A stretch of 7,907 nt of DNA from Actinomycetes bacterium. Lineage in GTDB: Bacteria; Actinomycetota; Acidimicrobiia; Spongiisociales; UBA5794. The DNA is taken from assembly GCA_024640745.1 (NCBI GenBank), contig JAHEEL010000108.1:1-7907 (forward strand). The letters are read 5' to 3'. A program made the position numbers and the translations under genes. Below the pieces are notes generated by a model. It saw nothing but the letters and a program-made list of their open reading frames with translations, was not told the origin of the DNA and did no database searches. Below are positions 5,446 to 7,907 of the stretch, in pieces (position 1 is the stretch's first letter; each line of letters opens with the position of its first letter).

Positions 5446-6776
5446 AGCCGGTGTTGAACTGGACGCTGGCAACGGTGGCGGCCGCTACCGGTGGCGTGGT
5501 CGACGGCGATCCTGCAATGCCGGTGTGCGCGATCTCGACCGACTCACGATCTATCCGGCCGGGGACGGTCTTCGTTGCGCTGCGCGGACCGAATCATGAT
5601 GGACACGATCATGCGCGCGACGCGGTGTCCGCAGGTGCCGTGGCAGCACTCGTCGAGCGCGGGACGCAACCGAACCTCGTGCCTCGCGTCGACGTCGAGG
5701 ACACGGTCACGGCACTGCGGGACCTTGCCGCACATCGGCGGTCCGAACTCGATCTCCCCGTCGTCGCCGTGACGGGCTCGACGGGAAAGACATCCACCAA
5801 GGATCTGCTGGCTGCGGCGATCCCCGGAGCATGGGCGTCACCCCGGTCCTACAACAACGAAATCGGCGTGCCGCTCACCGTGCTCTCCACACCGGCCGAG
5901 GCGACCGCGTTGGTGATCGAGGTCGGTTCTCGCGGTATCGGCCACATCCGGTGGCTGATGCCGGCGATCCTCCCCTCGGTGGCTGTGATCACGAACCTCG
6001 GGCTCGTCCATCTCGAGACGTTCGGATCGCGCGATGCGATTGCGGATGGGAAATGGGAACTCGTCGAGGGCCTGGCTGAGGGAAGCACCGCCGTGCTGCC
6101 CGACGACGAGCCCCGTCTCCAGCGCCCGCATCCGGGTCCGACGCTCACGTTCGGAACCACCGAGGACGCGTCGGTTCGCGTCACCGATCTCACGACCGAC
6201 GCACAGGGCCGGCCGTCGTTCACGCTCGAGATCGCCGGTCGGAGTCACCCGATCGCGCTCGGCATGTCGGGCTCGCACAACGCGCTCAACGCCGCTGCAG
6301 CCGTGGCTGCCGCCGTCGCCATCGGCGTCGTGCCCGATGTGGCGGTGGAGGGCGTGGCCGGCGCGGTGCCGTCTGAGTGGCGCATGGAGGTGCATCACGG
6401 CCGGTACACCGTCGTCAACGACGCGTACAACGCGAACCCGACCTCGATGGAGGCGGCGCTCCGGACGGTTGGTGCGATGCCGGGGCGCGCCCACGCCGTC
6501 CTCGGCGAAATGGCCGAGCTGGGCCCGGTCACGGCCGCAGAGCACGCACGGATCGGCAGGCTCGCCGGTGAAATCGGTTTCGCCTCCGTCGTGACCGTCG
6601 GGCCGGATCACGGCCTTGCCAAAGCCGCCGGAGGAGCCAACGTCGCCGACCCCGACGCCGCGTTCGAGGCGATCGTCGATCGCATCGCCGACGGCGATGT
6701 CGTTCTCGTCAAGGCGTCTCGATCGGTTGGCCTCGAGCAATTGGCGGCGCGCTTCGTCGAGGAGGCCGAGTCATGA
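5442..6776 (+). CDS. murF: UDP-MurNAc-tripeptide:D-Ala-D-Ala ligase MurF
   Basis: MurF completes the cytoplasmic precursor by adding D-Ala-D-Ala to UDP-MurNAc-tripeptide with ATP. The product is 444 aa, typical length. Seen in order: an N-terminal Mur domain with STDSRSIRPGTVFVALRG, the ATP loop GSTGKT at 112-117 (K116), YNNEIGVPLTVL from residue 137, HLETFGSRDAIADGKWE with K204 at the conserved lysine position, SEWRMEV, and YNANP at 329-333. These are hallmark MurF motifs and separate it from MurC, MurD and MurE. ATG 5442 overlaps the murE stop as ATGA; only a weak GGGG (5431-5434) precedes it, so translation probably depends on coupling to murE. Confidence 0.97.
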   Translation: MKPVLNWTLATVAAATGGVVDGDPAMPVCAISTDSRSIRPGTVFVALRGPNHDGHDHARDAVSAGAVAALVERGTQPNLVPRVDVEDTVTALRDLAAHRRSELDLPVVAVTGSTGKTSTKDLLAAAIPGAWASPRSYNNEIGVPLTVLSTPAEATALVIEVGSRGIGHIRWLMPAILPSVAVITNLGLVHLETFGSRDAIADGKWELVEGLAEGSTAVLPDDEPRLQRPHPGPTLTFGTTEDASVRVTDLTTDAQGRPSFTLEIAGRSHPIALGMSGSHNALNAAAAVAAAVAIGVVPDVAVEGVAGAVPSEWRMEVHHGRYTVVNDAYNANPTSMEAALRTVGAMPGRAHAVLGEMAELGPVTAAEHARIGRLAGEIGFASVVTVGPDHGLAKAAGGANVADPDAAFEAIVDRIADGDVVLVKASRSVGLEQLAARFVEEAES

Positions 6777-7837
6777 TCCAACTCCTCATTGCCGCGTCGA
6801 TATCGTTCGCCTTCACGATCTTCGTGACACCGGTGGCAATCCGCGTGTTCCGCGGTCGCAGCATCGGGCAGTTCATACAGGAGGACGTCCGCGGCCACCT
6901 CCACAAGCGCGGCACACCCACGATGGGTGGCGTCGTCATCATCTTCGGAACCCTCCTCGGATATGTCGGCGCCCACATCCGGCTCTTCACCCTGGGCGAC
7001 GGACTCGATTTCCGGGTGTACTCCTTCGCCCCTGAGGGTCTCCTCGCGGTGCTCGCCTTCGTGGGCATGGGCTTCATTGGGTTTCTCGACGACTATGCGA
7101 AGTATGCGAGGAAGCACAACCTGGGATTGTCGAAGCGTTGGAAGTTCCTCGGCCAGCTCGCCGTTGCGGCGACCTTCGCGTGGGGAGCACAGCGAATCGG
7201 GGTCTCGACCGAGCTGTCGTTCGTGCGCCCGCTGGGGATCGATCTGGGGCCGATCCTCTACTTCCTCCTCGTGCTGTTCATGCTCACCGCGGCGGCAAAC
7301 GCCGTGAACCTGACCGACGGTCTCGACGGCCTGGTTGCCGGCTCGGTGTCGCTCGTGGTCGGTGCCTATGTGCTGATCGCTTTCTGGCAGTTCCGCAACA
7401 TCGCCGTCTACCTCGTCGACATCAACGGCGCGTTGGACCTGGCGCGATTCGCCGCAGCTGTGGTCGGCGCGGCCCTCGGGTTCCTGTGGTGGAACGCGGC
7501 GCCGGCGCGGATCTTCATGGGAGACACCGGCTCGCAGGCCTTTGGCGGAGCGCTGGCCGCGCTCGCTCTTCTGACCAATACCCAGCTGTTGCTCGTCCTG
7601 CTTGGCGGGCTGTACGTGGCCGAGACGCTGTCGGTGATCGGGCAGGTGTTCAGCTTCCGCGTGTTCGGTCGCCGGATTCTGCGGATGGCGCCGATTCACC
7701 ACCATTTCGAGCTGAAGGGATGGCCCGAGACGATGGTGATCGTGCGATTCTGGATCCTTGCCGGCATCATGGTTGCGATCGGTGTCGGGGTGTTCTACGC
7801 GGACTTCCTCTCGATCACGGGCGGAGGCTCGCCGTGA
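6773..7837 (+). CDS. mraY: Phospho-N-acetylmuramoyl-pentapeptide-transferase MraY
   Basis: MraY is the polytopic membrane enzyme that moves phospho-MurNAc-pentapeptide from UDP to undecaprenyl phosphate, making lipid I. The product is 354 aa with about ten hydrophobic segments, as expected. Motifs: HKRGTPTMGG at 44-53, D106-D107-Y-A-K110 (the Mg2+/phosphate-site DDxxK), N176-A-V-N179-LTDGLDG, M249-G-D251-TGS with the catalytic-site aspartate, and the cytoplasmic HHHFELKGWPE from H309. All key residues are present. ATG 6773 overlaps the murF stop as ATGA and has a good GAGGAGG (6759-6765) with a 7-nt spacer. It sits between murF, which makes its substrate, and murD. The large antisense frame over this gene is a shadow. 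Confidence 0.98.
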   Translation: MIQLLIAASISFAFTIFVTPVAIRVFRGRSIGQFIQEDVRGHLHKRGTPTMGGVVIIFGTLLGYVGAHIRLFTLGDGLDFRVYSFAPEGLLAVLAFVGMGFIGFLDDYAKYARKHNLGLSKRWKFLGQLAVAATFAWGAQRIGVSTELSFVRPLGIDLGPILYFLLVLFMLTAAANAVNLTDGLDGLVAGSVSLVVGAYVLIAFWQFRNIAVYLVDINGALDLARFAAAVVGAALGFLWWNAAPARIFMGDTGSQAFGGALAALALLTNTQLLLVLLGGLYVAETLSVIGQVFSFRVFGRRILRMAPIHHHFELKGWPETMVIVRFWILAGIMVAIGVGVFYADFLSITGGGSP

Positions 7838-7907
7838 ACACCCTCGTCCTCGGCGCAGGCGTGAGTGGCGTTGCCGCCGCGCACATGGCAACGAAACTCG
7901 GCCACAC
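7834..7907 (+). CDS. murD: UDP-MurNAc-L-alanine:D-glutamate ligase MurD, 5' end only
   Basis: Only the first 24 codons are inside the window. GTG 7834 overlaps the mraY stop as GTGA and has GGAGG (7823-7827) with a 6-nt spacer. The start MNTLVLGAGVSGVAAAHMA has the nucleotide-binding GxGxSG turn that opens MurD, and mraY-murD is a very common dcw order. MurD adds D-glutamate to UDP-MurNAc-L-Ala, two steps before MurF. The catalytic domains lie beyond the edge, so the call rests on the N terminus plus context. Confidence 0.85.
   Translation, partial: MNTLVLGAGVSGVAAAHMATKLGH

Noticed and set aside
5838..6740. A 300-codon minus-strand frame opposite murF
   Set aside because: Antisense shadow of murF, low-complexity R/H/D composition, no recognisable motif.
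6608..7891. A 427-codon minus-strand frame opposite murF and mraY
   Set aside because: It is antisense to two certain genes. The product is rich in E, H and R with no domain, the usual mirror of GC-rich codon bias.
1..7907. Search for a defence system, CRISPR array, tRNA, IS element or other accessory island
   Set aside because: No array-like repeats, transposase, tRNA cloverleaf or foreign-looking segment was seen; the window is occupied by conserved dcw genes.

Overview
This window is the first half of a bacterial dcw (division and cell wall) operon, all on the + strand, in the order mraZ, rsmH, ftsL-like, ftsI, murE, murF, mraY, murD (5' end only). The DNA is GC-rich, with strong G/C preference at third codon positions. 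The gene order, the mDAP-type MurE motif, the compact class B PBP without PASTA repeats and the poorly conserved FtsL-like protein fit a high-GC actinomycete, possibly an Acidimicrobiia-like lineage. The taxon is inferred from style and not proven.

Layout. Positions 1-189 hold no gene I can support; they contain a small GC hairpin and a G-rich tract with a G-quadruplex pattern. A near-consensus sigma70-type promoter lies at 190-218, threaded by four GTGG direct repeats at exact 10-nt spacing (197-230), which look like the autoregulatory MraZ operator. mraZ is best started at GTG 267, which has a perfect Shine-Dalgarno. Between mraZ and rsmH is a 144-nt gap containing a perfect 15-bp inverted repeat (762-776 / 828-842). 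Its right arm contains the rsmH ribosome binding site and ends at the base before the rsmH ATG. An alternative ORF with a good Shine-Dalgarno starts at ATG 695, overlaps the mraZ stop, and would carry ribosomes through the hairpin. From rsmH on, genes are packed with ATGA/GTGA overlaps, except for an 82-nt gap before ftsI. That gap holds a 20-codon mini-ORF with the strongest Shine-Dalgarno in the window, separated from ftsI by a single in-frame TGA.

How the genes work together. MraZ is the operon's transcriptional regulator and RsmH methylates 16S rRNA. The FtsL-like protein and FtsI belong to the septal peptidoglycan synthase complex at the membrane. MurE, MurF and MurD build the stem peptide on UDP-MurNAc in the cytoplasm, and MraY transfers the finished UDP-MurNAc-pentapeptide to undecaprenyl phosphate to make lipid I. 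The genes themselves are ordinary. The interest lies in the post-transcriptional control suggested by the rsmH leader structure (possibly the actinobacterial mraW RNA candidate motif), the overlapping leader ORF, and the mini-ORF in front of ftsI.
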